A stretch of 22,634 nucleotides of DNA from Stagnihabitans sp039932095 (GCA_039932095.1 JBDTQR010000058.1:1-22634); one strand, 5' to 3'; counted from the first letter of the stretch, positions 1-8,448 are shown. The notes: generated by a model not told the origin, from the letters alone. Numbers and translations are program-made.

Positions 1-305
1 GCCGTCGCGGTCGAGGCGGCCACGATCAGATTGTTGTCGTCATTGCGCTTGGACACGACTTCGGCGAACGCCACGCCGCCACCGCCGCCAGCCAGATTGG
101 TGACCTGCATGGTGCCGGGCACCAGTTTCAGGTCCTGCATGGTCTTGCCGACCTGACGGCAGGTAAAGTCCCAGCCGCCGCCGGCGTTGGCCGGGGCGAT
201 GCATTCGGTTTGTGCGGGTTCAAAGGCCAGTGCGGGCCCGGCGATCAAGCCAGCCGCCAGAGCAATCGCCGCAAGGCCGACCCGTAGGGTCAGATGCTTT
301 GTCAT
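1..305 (-). CDS. tctC: Tripartite tricarboxylate transporter substrate-binding protein (TctC family), N-terminal part
   Basis: The reverse strand reads an open frame from ATG at 305 to the window edge, about 101 codons. It opens with a Sec signal peptide (MTKHLTLRVGLAAIALAAG, cleavage probably after ALA). The mature start has the TctC hallmark ECIAPANAGGGWDFTCR, followed by a glycine-rich NLAGGGGGVAF loop. TctC proteins are periplasmic receptors that pass carboxylates such as citrate to the TctA/TctB membrane proteins, whose genes would be expected beyond the left edge. The start is supported by a strong ribosome site, GGGAGGA, eight bases upstream. The gene is divergent from a TctD/TctE-like regulatory operon, the usual arrangement for this transporter family. 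Family identity is firm; the substrate is unknown. Confidence 0.88.
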   Translation of the reverse strand, partial: MTKHLTLRVGLAAIALAAGLIAGPALAFEPAQTECIAPANAGGGWDFTCRQVGKTMQDLKLVPGTMQVTNLAGGGGGVAFAEVVSKRNDDNNLIVAASTAT

Positions 306-488
306 GGTAGTCCTCCCAAAGTTCAGTCGTCATTTCGGGCGCGGGCCATGGTTACTCCTGACCTGCGCTGCGACCGTCCTAACCCGTAACCCTGTCATGA
401 ACCTGTCATCCTGCGCCGAAGCTTTGCTTGTCAGCGATCAATCCCTATAGTCGGCGCAGCAGTGCATTTCCGTGGGAGGATGGGCCTG
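306..488. promoter_or_regulatory. Divergent regulatory region between tctC and the two-component operon
   Basis: This 183-base region must carry promoters for both divergent operons. For the rightward operon a plausible sigma-70-like promoter is TTGCTT (424-429), a 16-base spacer and TATAGT (446-451), about 35 bases before the regulator start. The Pho-box-like direct repeat (392-409) lies 14 bases upstream of that -35 element, a position suited to an activator. No clear -10/-35 pair was found for the leftward tctC gene. The promoter assignment is by eye and moderate in confidence. Confidence 0.5.
392..409 (+). promoter_or_regulatory. Pho-box-like direct repeat (OmpR/PhoB-family binding site)
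   Basis: The sequence CTGTCATGAACCTGTCAT consists of two identical CTGTCAT half-sites with an 11-base period, one helical turn. The E. coli Pho-box consensus is CTGTCATAWAWCTGTCAY, and 16 of 18 positions agree. OmpR/PhoB-family regulators bind such tandem repeats as head-to-tail dimers. Either PhoB or the OmpR-type regulator encoded 80 bases downstream could be the ligand. The repeat itself is certain; its function is inferred. Confidence 0.6.
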
Positions 489-1160
489 ATGCGGATGCTT
501 CTGGTGGAGGACACCGAGGACGTGGCCGCCGCCGTGGCCGAAAGTTTCGCGCGGCGCGGTGACGCCGTCGATTGCGTGGACACGGTGGCCGACGCGGTGG
601 CCAGCCTTGCGGTGCAGGATTATGACATTGCCATCCTCGACATCGAATTGCCCGATGGTGAGGGGACCGAGGTGCTGCGACAACTCCGCAAGTCTGGCCG
701 TGCCGTGCCGGTTCTGATGCTGACAGCGCGCGGCAAGGTAGAGGCGCGGATTTCCGCGCTTGACCAGGGGGCTGATGATTACATGGTCAAACCGTTCGAC
801 CTTGGCGAACTGCACGCCAGAGTGCGCGCCTTGGCCCGCCGCACTGTACCCGAACGGGCCGGGGTGATTTCCTACGGCGACATCACCTTTGACCCCGCCG
901 CCCGCGAGCTGACCGTGTCGGGTGTGCCGGTCACCCTGACCCGCCGCGAATACAGCCTGCTGGAAGTTCTGCTGGTCAACCGGGGCCGGGTGGTCGCCAA
1001 GGACCATATCTTCGAGCGGATGTTTGCCTTCAATGACGCGGAGGTCGGTCTGAACACCATCGAAACCTATGTTGCGCGCCTGCGCCGCAAGATCGGCGAC
1101 AGTCGGGTGTCTATCCGCACTCTGCGCGGTCTTGGCTATCAACTGGTGGCGGATGGCTGA
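489..1160 (+). CDS. OmpR-family response regulator (TctD-like)
   Basis: A 223-residue DNA-binding response regulator. The N-terminal receiver domain (about 1-115) has the acidic pair in LLVEDTED, the phosphoacceptor Asp51 in AILDIELPDGEG, the conserved Thr in MLTARGK and Lys in YMVKPFDL. The C-terminal winged helix (about 130-222) ends with the typical NTIETYVARLRRKIG and LRGLGYQL. Start choice: an in-frame GTG at 462 and ATG at 480 exist, but ATG 489 sits nine bases after GGGAGGA and gives the family-typical MRMLLVED start. Its stop overlaps the kinase start by eight bases, so the two are translationally coupled. It most resembles TctD-type regulators of tricarboxylate transport, and the divergent tctC gene is the natural target. 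Confidence 0.9.
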   Translation: MRMLLVEDTEDVAAAVAESFARRGDAVDCVDTVADAVASLAVQDYDIAILDIELPDGEGTEVLRQLRKSGRAVPVLMLTARGKVEARISALDQGADDYMVKPFDLGELHARVRALARRTVPERAGVISYGDITFDPAARELTVSGVPVTLTRREYSLLEVLLVNRGRVVAKDHIFERMFAFNDAEVGLNTIETYVARLRRKIGDSRVSIRTLRGLGYQLVADG

Positions 1161-2538
1161 CCTTGCGACACCGCCACCCCGCGCCGTCTCGCTGACCCTG
1201 CGACTGGCGGTGGCTTTGACCCTGATTCTGTCCGGCGGGGGCGCTGCCGTGGCGATTGCTGCCATCGCCTATGGTCAGAATGCCGCCCAGCAGTCCTATG
1301 ACCGGCTCCTGATCGGCGCCGCCAACCAGATCGCCGAGGCGCTGACCCTGAAGGACGGCGCCATCAATGTCGACATCCCGCTGGCGGCCTTCGAACTGCT
1401 TGCCCTCGCACCGCAAGACCGGATCTTCTATGCGGTCTATGGTCCGAGAGGCGAGTTGATCACCGGCTACGACGGGCTGGATGGTCCGAAGACCGGCCAG
1501 AATCTCGGCGACGGCACTTTCACCGGCGCGCCAGTGCGGCTGGCCGAGGTTGACCGCCGCTTTGCCGAACGTTCCTTTTCCGGTACCGTTCGCGTCGTGG
1601 TCGGCCAGACCACTCGGGCGCGGGCAGAACTGACCCGCTCGATCACCCGCTCTGCCTTGCTCGCCGTTGTCGCCGCCGGGTTGCTGATGTCGGGTCTTGC
1701 GATCTTCGCCGTCCGTTCGGCCCTTGGCCCATTGCAGCGGATCGAGCGTGATCTGGCTGCCCGTGCCCCCACTGACCTGACGCCGCTCGGCGTGGCGGTG
1801 CCGCGCGAAATCGGCACGTTGGTCAGCACGATGAACCGCTTCATGGCGCGGATCGACCGTCAGGTCGCCGCAACCGGCCGTCTGATCGGCGATGCCTCGC
1901 ACCAGTTGCGCACTCCCATCGCCGCGATCCGTGCCCAGTCGGAACTCGCCGCAGGCGAGACCGACCCCGCCCGCCAGCACGCCATCGTCGCGCGAATCCA
2001 CCGCCGCGCAGTCTCGCTCAGCCGGCTGACCGATCAACTTCTGAACCACGCCCTGATCATCAACCGCACCGATGCCGTGCCGCTTGATCTGATCGACCTG
2101 CGCCGCGTTGCGATGCAGGCGGTGGACGAGATTGACCACGACGCCCGCAGCACCGACACCCTGAAGATTGACCTGCCCGAAGACCCGGTGATGATCCAAG
2201 GGGACAGCTTCACGCTGGTCGAGGCCTGCAAGAACCTCGCCGCCAACGCCCTGCGCCACGGTGTGCCGCCGGCAGTCATCGTTGTCCGGGTCGAGGGTCG
2301 CAAGGCTGTGCTGGCGGTGCGGGACAACGGTCCCGGCATGCCAGAAGATCACTGGCCAGACGCCGGCACCCGTTTTGCCCGCCGCGCCAGCGTATCTCCA
2401 ACCAAGGTCGGCCTTGGTCTGTCCATCGTCGACGCCGTCGCCCGTGCCCATCATGGCGAGATGAGTTTTGGCCGCACCTCTACTGGCCATTTCGAGGCCC
2501 GCATCTCGGTGCCACTGATCAAGGAGGCAGAGGCGTGA
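1153..2538 (+). CDS. Membrane sensor histidine kinase (TctE-like)
   Basis: A 461-residue kinase partner of the preceding regulator. Segments visible in order are a first membrane helix (about residues 13-40), a periplasmic sensor region (about 41-160), a second helix (about 166-190, ALLAVVAAGLLMSGLAIFAV), a HAMP-like linker, the H-box SHQLRTPIAA with phospho-acceptor His250, the N-box ACKNLAANALRHG, the G1 box RDNGPGMPE and the G2 box KVGLGLSIVDAVARAHHG. The periplasmic part is of the size seen in TctE/2CSK_N sensors. The frame is open further upstream, but ATG 1153 overlapping the regulator stop gives a normal N-terminus. The stop overlaps the next gene (GTGA), implying that the binding protein is produced in step with the kinase. 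Confidence 0.9.
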   Translation: MADLATPPPRAVSLTLRLAVALTLILSGGGAAVAIAAIAYGQNAAQQSYDRLLIGAANQIAEALTLKDGAINVDIPLAAFELLALAPQDRIFYAVYGPRGELITGYDGLDGPKTGQNLGDGTFTGAPVRLAEVDRRFAERSFSGTVRVVVGQTTRARAELTRSITRSALLAVVAAGLLMSGLAIFAVRSALGPLQRIERDLAARAPTDLTPLGVAVPREIGTLVSTMNRFMARIDRQVAATGRLIGDASHQLRTPIAAIRAQSELAAGETDPARQHAIVARIHRRAVSLSRLTDQLLNHALIINRTDAVPLDLIDLRRVAMQAVDEIDHDARSTDTLKIDLPEDPVMIQGDSFTLVEACKNLAANALRHGVPPAVIVVRVEGRKAVLAVRDNGPGMPEDHWPDAGTRFARRASVSPTKVGLGLSIVDAVARAHHGEMSFGRTSTGHFEARISVPLIKEAEA

Positions 2539-3599
2539 CCCGGATAGCCGCGCTTTTGATCGTTCTGGCGAGTTCTTGGGGCGCCACCGCGCAGGCGGAC
2601 CCGGAAGCTATCCGGCACTACGGACCCGACGACGCGACGCAGCACCTTTTGGTGCGCGGTACCACCGACATTGCGCTTTTCGATCCGGTGCTGCAACTGT
2701 TTGCCCAGTCGCGCCCGGATCTGGGGATCGACTATGAACAATGGGGCTCGAACGACCTGTACAGCCTCGCCGTGTCCGCCTGTGCCGGAATGGACCACGC
2801 CGCCGATCTGATTATCAGTTCATCGATTGATCAACAGGTCAAACTGGTCAATGACGGCTGCGCCCAGAGCCACAGTTCTGCAGCCACAGCGGCCCTGCCG
2901 ACCAGCTCCAATTGGCGCGATCAGGTGTTCGGGATCACCCGGGAACCGGCGGTCATCGTCTACAACCGCGCGCTCGTGCCGCCGGAAGATGCCCCGCTGT
3001 CACGCTTTGCCCTGATCGACCTGCTGCGCGCCGAGGATCGCCGCTACGAGGGCAAGGTCGCCACCTACGACATCGAACAATCCGGTCTGGGCTATCTGTT
3101 CGCCTTCGCCGATTCCCAGCAGGCGACGACTTTCGGCTCGGTGATCGAGGCGTTCGCCCGCACCCATGCCGTGACGACCTGCTGTTCAGCCGAGATCATC
3201 GACGGTGTCGCGAGTGGCAAATATCTGATCGCCTACAATATCCTGGGTTCATACGCACTCGCCCGCGCCGCCAAGGATCCCAATATCGTCGTTGTCGCGC
3301 CCACCGACTATACGCTGGTCCTGTCGCGCGCCGCCCTGATCCCGACCCGCGCCAGCAATCCTGCCGCCGCGGGCGACCTGATAGATTTCCTGCTGTCCGA
3401 CGAGGGCCGCCAGTCGCTCAGCGCACAATACCTCTATCTCGCCCCGTCTCAGATGCGCGAAAACGGCCTGATCGGCACCGAGGACGGCGGCTCAAGCCTC
3501 CGCCCAATGCCGCTGTCGCCGGTCCTGCTGGTCGGCCTTGACCAACAACGCCGCGCCCATTTCATCAAGCTGTGGCGGTCCGCGTTTTCGGACCGTTAG
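2535..3599 (+). CDS. Periplasmic solute-binding protein, likely accessory sensor of the two-component system
   Basis: A 354-residue exported protein that starts at GTG 2535, with AAGGAGG ten bases upstream, and overlaps the kinase stop. A short Sec signal (cleavage after about TAQA, residue 21) precedes a type II binding-protein fold. Visible elements are TTDIALFDPVLQLFAQSRPD near the N-terminus, VIVYNRALVP, and LIDFLLSDEGRQSLS near the C-terminus, as in ABC binding proteins of the ferric/AfuA-like group. No permease or ATPase gene accompanies it, and it is fused by overlap to a regulator-kinase pair. I therefore infer that it presents ligand to the kinase's periplasmic domain rather than feeding an importer. 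Four cysteines (Cys-Ala in the middle, a CC pair near residue 216) could form disulfides. The ligand is unknown. Confidence 0.8.
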   Translation: MTRIAALLIVLASSWGATAQADPEAIRHYGPDDATQHLLVRGTTDIALFDPVLQLFAQSRPDLGIDYEQWGSNDLYSLAVSACAGMDHAADLIISSSIDQQVKLVNDGCAQSHSSAATAALPTSSNWRDQVFGITREPAVIVYNRALVPPEDAPLSRFALIDLLRAEDRRYEGKVATYDIEQSGLGYLFAFADSQQATTFGSVIEAFARTHAVTTCCSAEIIDGVASGKYLIAYNILGSYALARAAKDPNIVVVAPTDYTLVLSRAALIPTRASNPAAAGDLIDFLLSDEGRQSLSAQYLYLAPSQMRENGLIGTEDGGSSLRPMPLSPVLLVGLDQQRRAHFIKLWRSAFSDR

Positions 3600-3603
3600 A
3601 ATT

Positions 3604-3629
3604 CTGATCGATTGCCGCTCGGCGATCAG
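3604..3629. terminator. Hairpin between convergent operons (possible bidirectional terminator)
   Basis: CTGATCG (3604-3610) pairs perfectly with CGATCAG (3623-3629) across 12 bases. An alternative inner hairpin (GATTGCC/GGCGATC, one G-T pair, tetraloop) uses part of the same sequence. It sits in the 26-base gap between two convergent stop codons and overlaps the end of the DUF1513 gene. There is no strong T-run, so it may be a weak or Rho-assisted stop. Confidence 0.4.
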
Positions 3630-4684
3630 CCTAACGCGATCAGATGATTGTCCCATTGCGTGTCGGCCCTGGCCAACACGGACAGGCCAGCTTGGCCGAC
3701 GGCCCAGATCCCGCCTTGACCATCCGTCGCAACCAACCCGCCCGGCAGTGCCGCGATGCCGGACATATCGGCGCGGTGATGGGTGGCGAGCGGTTCGCCA
3801 TGGCCGTCAAACAGCATCACCACCCCGCCGGGGGCCGAGGTCAGCCCGATCATGTCGCCCGCCAGACTGACCGCAATCGACCCGGCATAGCCTTTCATCG
3901 CAAAGGCCTGGCCGTCCTTCGGCGGGCAAAGACGCGCCGGCTCTCCCATGGTCCACAGTCCCAGTTGCGGCACCGGTTCCGCCGGATCGCCCTCCCATTG
4001 CATCGCAAACGCCACCGTATCGCCCAACTGCGCCAGATGACGGATCGAGTTTTGCCGCAGGTCCGGCGGCAATGTCATCTGATTAAGCATTTCCCCGTCT
4101 GGCGACAACAGCGTCAGGTTCGGCTGCATGTCGCGCAGATTGAGCTTGGTCCGGTCGCCCGGATCGGTCCGGATGCCGCCATTGGCCACCATCAGACGGC
4201 CATCCGACAGACGCTTCAGGTCATGCGGACCAATGCCGCCACTGTCCCACTCGGCCATCCGGCGAAACCCTGCCGTTTCCCAGACACCAATTCGCCCCGC
4301 CGACCCCTCGGCCACCACTTCAGAGGTCATCAACACCGACCCATCCACCGAAAACACCCCGTGACCGTTGAACTGGCGGCCGTCAGGTGGCGCCAGCTGG
4401 TGCAGAACCCTGCCGGTCAGGCAATCTATCACGAGCGCAAAGGTACCGGGCCGGCGGGCAAAGGCTATGGCAAGTGCCGCCGTCGGATGCGCCGCCGCCG
4501 CATGGCCTCGCGCCGGCAAGGCGATCTGGAACAGGCTGCGGCCCTGCGCGGTCAACCCCTGCAGCACAAACGCCTCGCCTCGTTTGCCCGCCGCAAGACA
4601 AGCCGGGCTACCCACTTCGGCCCAGCTGACCCGCGGCAGGGTGGCACAGATCAGACCGGTCAGAAATGCACGCCGTGTTGCCAT
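3626..4684 (-). CDS. DUF1513 domain protein, Tat-exported, last gene of the iron cluster
   Basis: A 352-residue protein with a twin-arginine-type leader (MATRRAFLTGLICATLP, cleavage near WAE). The rest is rich in short beta-strand and turn motifs that recur along the chain, consistent with the beta-propeller-like DUF1513 family. Typical family phrases are NGHGVFSVDG, GRIGVWE, GIGPHDLKRLSDGRLMVANGGI and LSPDGEMLNQ. Its biochemical function is not established. It is regularly the last member of imelysin/DUF1111 iron-regulated clusters, as here. Start choice: ATG 4684 lies one base after the upstream stop and has GGGGATTGAG before it; further in-frame ATGs at 4696 and 4753 would only add residues inside the upstream gene. 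Confidence 0.82.
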   Translation of the reverse strand: MATRRAFLTGLICATLPRVSWAEVGSPACLAAGKRGEAFVLQGLTAQGRSLFQIALPARGHAAAAHPTAALAIAFARRPGTFALVIDCLTGRVLHQLAPPDGRQFNGHGVFSVDGSVLMTSEVVAEGSAGRIGVWETAGFRRMAEWDSGGIGPHDLKRLSDGRLMVANGGIRTDPGDRTKLNLRDMQPNLTLLSPDGEMLNQMTLPPDLRQNSIRHLAQLGDTVAFAMQWEGDPAEPVPQLGLWTMGEPARLCPPKDGQAFAMKGYAGSIAVSLAGDMIGLTSAPGGVVMLFDGHGEPLATHHRADMSGIAALPGGLVATDGQGGIWAVGQAGLSVLARADTQWDNHLIALG

Positions 4685-4685
4685 C

Positions 4686-5654
4686 TCAATCCCCATCCGC
4701 TGCGTTGAACCCGATGCCGACATCCAGTTCCGGCCCCAACTCACCCAAGGCATTTTCCCGCACCGCCGTGACCGCCTGCTGCAAAATCTCCACCTTCAAC
4801 CGTCCCTGCGGCGTGGCGACCCCGGCAAACACCGGATCGTCCAGCTTGCCCGCCAATTCAATCGCCCGGTCAAGACTGGCAAGGGTCAGCGGCACATCCG
4901 GTGTCAAAGTCTCGACCATCGCCTTAAGGCTGCGCAGCGACAACGTCACATTGATCAGACTGCGGCCCGAGGCGACCGCCTCGGCGCGTTCGGGATGAGG
5001 TTTGTCGAAATTGCCCAGGGGTCGGCCCAGCCGCTGATCCTCGGTGAATTCCAGCGCAGCGATGATCTGGGTGAACAGGGCCTGCCGCACTTCGGGGCGC
5101 GTCAGATAAGTGGTGTTGCCTGCCTGACCCGCCGTAAGCATGGTGTTACCGTACCCTGACCGCCAGGCGTCATTGATCAACATCGCAACCCGCGCCAGAT
5201 CATTGGCAGTGGCCCGGATCAGCGCGCAGGGGTCGGCGGGCAAGGGGTCACTTGGGTACAGCAAGCGCTCCAACCCCGACAACCCCCGCGCCGCAACCGA
5301 TTGATCGGCAAAGTTTTCCGCGGTAAGCGCCGCCGCATCGCCCAAGAGCAACCCGCGCTGCGCCTTTGCGCCCGCGCCTTTCGGGTCAGGCCAGTAGTCG
5401 ATCGCCAGACCAAGCCCGTTCTGCTCGGCGGGGCCAAAGTGCAAAGGCTGCACCGCAACCCAGGCGTCATAAGCCGCATTGAACGGCGCGCGCAGGGCAG
5501 ACTGATCGCAGGTTGTGGCAGCCATGTCCGATAATTCCTGGGTCGCTTGCGCGAACTTGGCGTAGCCGGGCAGAATGTAGCCCGTCACCGTCTCGGGAAA
5601 ATCCGCCCAGACCGGGGTGGCGCAGCAGAGAGCGAGCAACAGGGGTTTCAGCAT
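4686..5654 (-). CDS. Imelysin-family periplasmic protein (second, shorter imelysin)
   Basis: A 322-residue exported protein with a Sec signal (MLKPLLLALCCATPVWA|D). The family signature is visible in a helical body: YDAWVAVQPLHFGP, the GLSGLERLLY motif at residues 124-134 (the imelysin GxxxxE region with Leu where longer members have His), and the C-terminal NVTLSLRSLKAMVETL. Imelysins are periplasmic or outer-surface proteins linked to iron uptake; they were first described as peptidases (M75), but many lack activity. The missing His in the GxHxxE position suggests a binding or structural role here. The gene starts one base after the stop of the di-heme protein gene, so the two are co-translated. 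Confidence 0.85.
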   Translation of the reverse strand: MLKPLLLALCCATPVWADFPETVTGYILPGYAKFAQATQELSDMAATTCDQSALRAPFNAAYDAWVAVQPLHFGPAEQNGLGLAIDYWPDPKGAGAKAQRGLLLGDAAALTAENFADQSVAARGLSGLERLLYPSDPLPADPCALIRATANDLARVAMLINDAWRSGYGNTMLTAGQAGNTTYLTRPEVRQALFTQIIAALEFTEDQRLGRPLGNFDKPHPERAEAVASGRSLINVTLSLRSLKAMVETLTPDVPLTLASLDRAIELAGKLDDPVFAGVATPQGRLKVEILQQAVTAVRENALGELGPELDVGIGFNAADGD

Positions 5655-5655
5655 G

Positions 5656-7161
5656 TCAAAGACTCTCCAGAAAGGCGATCAGCGCGTCACGGTCAGGTTT
5701 CGGCAAGGCCACGACTGCGTCACGCTGGCCCTGCGCCTCGCCACCATGCCACAGCACCGCCTCCAGCAGCGACCGCGCCCGCCCGTCATGCAGGAAATCG
5801 CTGTGGCCCGAGATTTGCGCCGTCAGGCCGATGCCCCACAAGGGTGGCGTCTTCCATTCGCGGCCAGTGGCACGGCCTTCGGGCCGGTCGTCGGCCAACC
5901 CCGGCCCCATGTCGTGCAGCAACAGGTCGGTATAGGGCCAGATCAGTTGAAAGCTCTGCTCTGGCTGGCCCTCCAGCCGCGAGGTGACATATTTCGGCGA
6001 ATGACAGCCAGTGCAGTTCAGGCTGTAGAACAAGGCCTTGCCACGCAAAACCGTCGGGTCATCCACTGACCGCCGCTCCGGCACCGCCAGATTGCGCGCG
6101 TAGAACGTCACCAGATCAAGGCTTTGGCCATCAACCTCCAACCCGTCGCGCAGGTCCGGCTGCTCGCCGTTCGGCGCGGACCGGCAGGCGACCTGTGCCT
6201 CGCTGCAATCGCCCCAGGGGTCCGGATGCAGCGTTGTCGACAGCCCCATATCCCCCGAAAACGCCGCCGCCGACTGATCGCGGACCGTTGCCGCCCCGCC
6301 CTTGTAGCCAAATCGGCCAAGCGCCGGCCGGCCCAGTTCGGCGCTTGGCACAATGCTGGCCCGGCCCGAAATCCCGTCACCGTCGGCGTCCGTCTCATCG
6401 ACATGGGCAAGGATATCCGCCGCCGGGATCGCCTCCAGCAGCCCCAACCCGATCATCTGCGGTGCCAGACGCGGCGACAGCATGGTACCCGGTTGCAGCG
6501 GGCCATAGCCAAGGTCCGTTACACGGTACTCCGGTGCCCGGAGCGACACCGCAGTGCCGTCACCCATCGCCACCGACACTTCAGTGTAGCGGATCGTCAT
6601 CTGGCCCTCGGCAGCCTGCCCCGCCACGGCAAAGGTCTGCAACTGGCCGCCGTAGACCGGTTCCGGCAGGCTGGCCAGCCAATCCTTGATGTTGTCCACA
6701 GCGTCGCCTCCCGGAACCGACAGGCGCAGAAACAGCGAAACCGCCCTCTCCTCCCCGACCGGCACATGGCCGCGCCCATCCTTCAGATGGCAATCCTGAC
6801 AGGCATGGGCATTGTAAAGCGGCCCCAGACCATCCGATGCCAGCGTCGATGACGGCGCCGGAACCCAGGTCTTGGTGAACAACGCATTGCCAAGGTTGAA
6901 ATTCATCTGGCGGTCAAACGGCATATTGCCCGAGAACTGCGAGAACACGTCAGCACTCGACCGGACCCGCACCGAAGCCGCACCAGCCGGTTTCGCCTCA
7001 AACGCCTCGGGTCTGGAGAAATCCGTGGTCGGCGCAACGACGGCGACAATCCGCGCCATCTCGGCTTTGGTGCGGGGCAAAGTCATCAACGGGCTGTCGT
7101 CCAGCGACTGGGCCAGACAGGGGCCAGCCAGCAGCGGAAATAGCAGAACGGCCTTCATCAT
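5656..7161 (-). CDS. Di-heme cytochrome c, DUF1111/DHOR family (putative thiol oxidoreductase)
   Basis: A 501-residue periplasmic protein with a Sec signal (MMKAVLLFPLLAGPCLAQS). It carries two c-type heme motifs, CQDCH (residues 121-125) and CTGCH (383-387). Between them are typical family segments: LSPRLAPQMIGLGLLEAIP, a calcium-loop-like DADGDGISGR (259-268) and GRFGYKGG. Near the C-terminus are TPPLWGIGLT and FLHDGRARSLLEAVLWHGGEA, the signature of di-heme oxidoredictases. It probably carries out a redox step at the cell envelope, and the gene context (HemP, two imelysins) suggests that this is reduction or handling of iron during uptake. ATG at 7161 or 7158 are both possible; AAGGA lies nine bases before 7161. 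Function in vivo is not established for the family. Confidence 0.88.
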   Translation of the reverse strand: MMKAVLLFPLLAGPCLAQSLDDSPLMTLPRTKAEMARIVAVVAPTTDFSRPEAFEAKPAGAASVRVRSSADVFSQFSGNMPFDRQMNFNLGNALFTKTWVPAPSSTLASDGLGPLYNAHACQDCHLKDGRGHVPVGEERAVSLFLRLSVPGGDAVDNIKDWLASLPEPVYGGQLQTFAVAGQAAEGQMTIRYTEVSVAMGDGTAVSLRAPEYRVTDLGYGPLQPGTMLSPRLAPQMIGLGLLEAIPAADILAHVDETDADGDGISGRASIVPSAELGRPALGRFGYKGGAATVRDQSAAAFSGDMGLSTTLHPDPWGDCSEAQVACRSAPNGEQPDLRDGLEVDGQSLDLVTFYARNLAVPERRSVDDPTVLRGKALFYSLNCTGCHSPKYVTSRLEGQPEQSFQLIWPYTDLLLHDMGPGLADDRPEGRATGREWKTPPLWGIGLTAQISGHSDFLHDGRARSLLEAVLWHGGEAQGQRDAVVALPKPDRDALIAFLESL

Positions 7162-7182
7162 CGTGTTCGGTCCTTCTGCGGG

Positions 7183-8448
7183 CTACTGAAACACCCCACC
7201 GGGGTTGTCGAGACTGTCCGATCCTTCAAACGCCGCCGCCGTCAGGCCCAGAGCCTTGATCGCCCGCTGGATCGACGTGGTCTGGGTGATCAGGGCGTTC
7301 ACGCCACCCATGATCAGCGCCTCCCCCGCCTTGTTGCCGGGGGCGAGCATCTGGTCGATCTTCATCCCACCGTCGCCCGCCACTTTGATCGCCGTCATGG
7401 CCACCATCGTGGCGTCCAGTTCCGACCGCAGTTGCGTGTCCACGCCCGGGTCCGCCACTGCGACCAGTTCGGACAGAGACGGACCGGACACTACCGTGCC
7501 ATCCACCCGGGTATAATGGCCCAGATAAACGTTCTGGATTCCCAAGGCGTCATAGTAGTCGCTGTTATGGGTGTTGTCAGAGAAGCAGTCGTGCTCCTCC
7601 TCAGGGTCGTTCAGCATCAGGCCCAGCCGCATCCGCTGCCCGGCCAACTCGCCATAGGACAGGCTGCCCATGCCCGTCAGCATCGCAGTCAGTGCGGCCT
7701 GCGGATCACTGACGATGACCTGCCGGGCGGCCCCGCCTTCCGCCCAATTCCCAACCATCTCGGTCAGGTCGCTGACCAGCAGCGTTGTCGCTGCCGCAAG
7801 ATAAGCGGCGCGGCGGTCGCAATTGCCGCCGGTGCAGCCTGCGCCCAGCACAAAGTCGGTATAGGGTCGCTGCCCCGCCCCCGGCCCGGTGCCATTCAGG
7901 TCCTGACCCCACAGCAGAAACTCAATCGCATGATAGCCCGACGCGACATTCGCCTCGATCCCCCCTGCCTCCTGCAAGGTGCCTGCGATCAGCTCTGGCG
8001 TGATCGTCGTCGCATCAACCTCCGCCCCCGACAGGGTGAATTTCGGCGACGCGATGACGTTCAGCGTCGCCAGCTCGTTCTCTTCATTCTGGCCATACGA
8101 CGGGTCGACATAGTCGATCAGGCCCTCGTCCAGCGGCCAGGAATTCACCCGGCCCTCCCAATCGTCAACAATGGCGTTGCCAAAGCGGTAGGCTTCCGAC
8201 TGCTGATAGGCCGGTCGCGCCGCGATCCATGCGGCACGGGCGGCGGCCAGACTGGCGTCAGACGGCGATGCGATCAGCGCCGCCACCGCCTGTTGCAGCG
8301 TCTCGGCCGTGGTCAGACTGTCGCCGTAAGTTGCCTCGGCAATATCGGCATAGGTTTTGGCAACCTCGGCCGGTGTCGCGGAGAGGGCCGGCTGGGAGAA
8401 CACGGTTGCCCCCAGCACGGCGAAGACGCAGGATAGTTGAACGGTCAT
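7183..8448 (-). CDS. irpA: IrpA-like imelysin (iron-regulated protein A family)
   Basis: A 421-residue exported protein (signal about 1-24, cleavage near ALSA). It carries the full imelysin signature: AYRFGNAIVDDWEGRVNSWPLDEGLIDYV is visible around residues 86-114, and the GxHxxE motif as GYHAIEFLLWGQD (171-183, His173 and Glu176). Long helices follow, including ELAGQRMRLGLMLNDPEEEHDCFSDNT. IrpA proteins are induced by iron starvation in cyanobacteria and proteobacteria and are thought to take part in iron acquisition. This member keeps the His/Glu pair that the second imelysin of the operon lacks, so the two are not simple duplicates. It lies 40 bases after hemP and 21 before the di-heme gene. 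Confidence 0.87.
   Translation of the reverse strand: MTVQLSCVFAVLGATVFSQPALSATPAEVAKTYADIAEATYGDSLTTAETLQQAVAALIASPSDASLAAARAAWIAARPAYQQSEAYRFGNAIVDDWEGRVNSWPLDEGLIDYVDPSYGQNEENELATLNVIASPKFTLSGAEVDATTITPELIAGTLQEAGGIEANVASGYHAIEFLLWGQDLNGTGPGAGQRPYTDFVLGAGCTGGNCDRRAAYLAAATTLLVSDLTEMVGNWAEGGAARQVIVSDPQAALTAMLTGMGSLSYGELAGQRMRLGLMLNDPEEEHDCFSDNTHNSDYYDALGIQNVYLGHYTRVDGTVVSGPSLSELVAVADPGVDTQLRSELDATMVAMTAIKVAGDGGMKIDQMLAPGNKAGEALIMGGVNALITQTTSIQRAIKALGLTAAAFEGSDSLDNPGGVFQ

Noticed and set aside
1111..2490. 459-codon minus-strand frame opposite the histidine kinase
   Set aside because: Shadow of the kinase gene; no family features, no ribosome site, and the plus-strand gene has every kinase box.
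3644..4708. 354-codon plus-strand frame opposite the DUF1513 gene
   Set aside because: The translation is low-complexity, rich in Arg, Gln and His, and typical of a shadow. The minus strand has a Tat leader and operon spacing.
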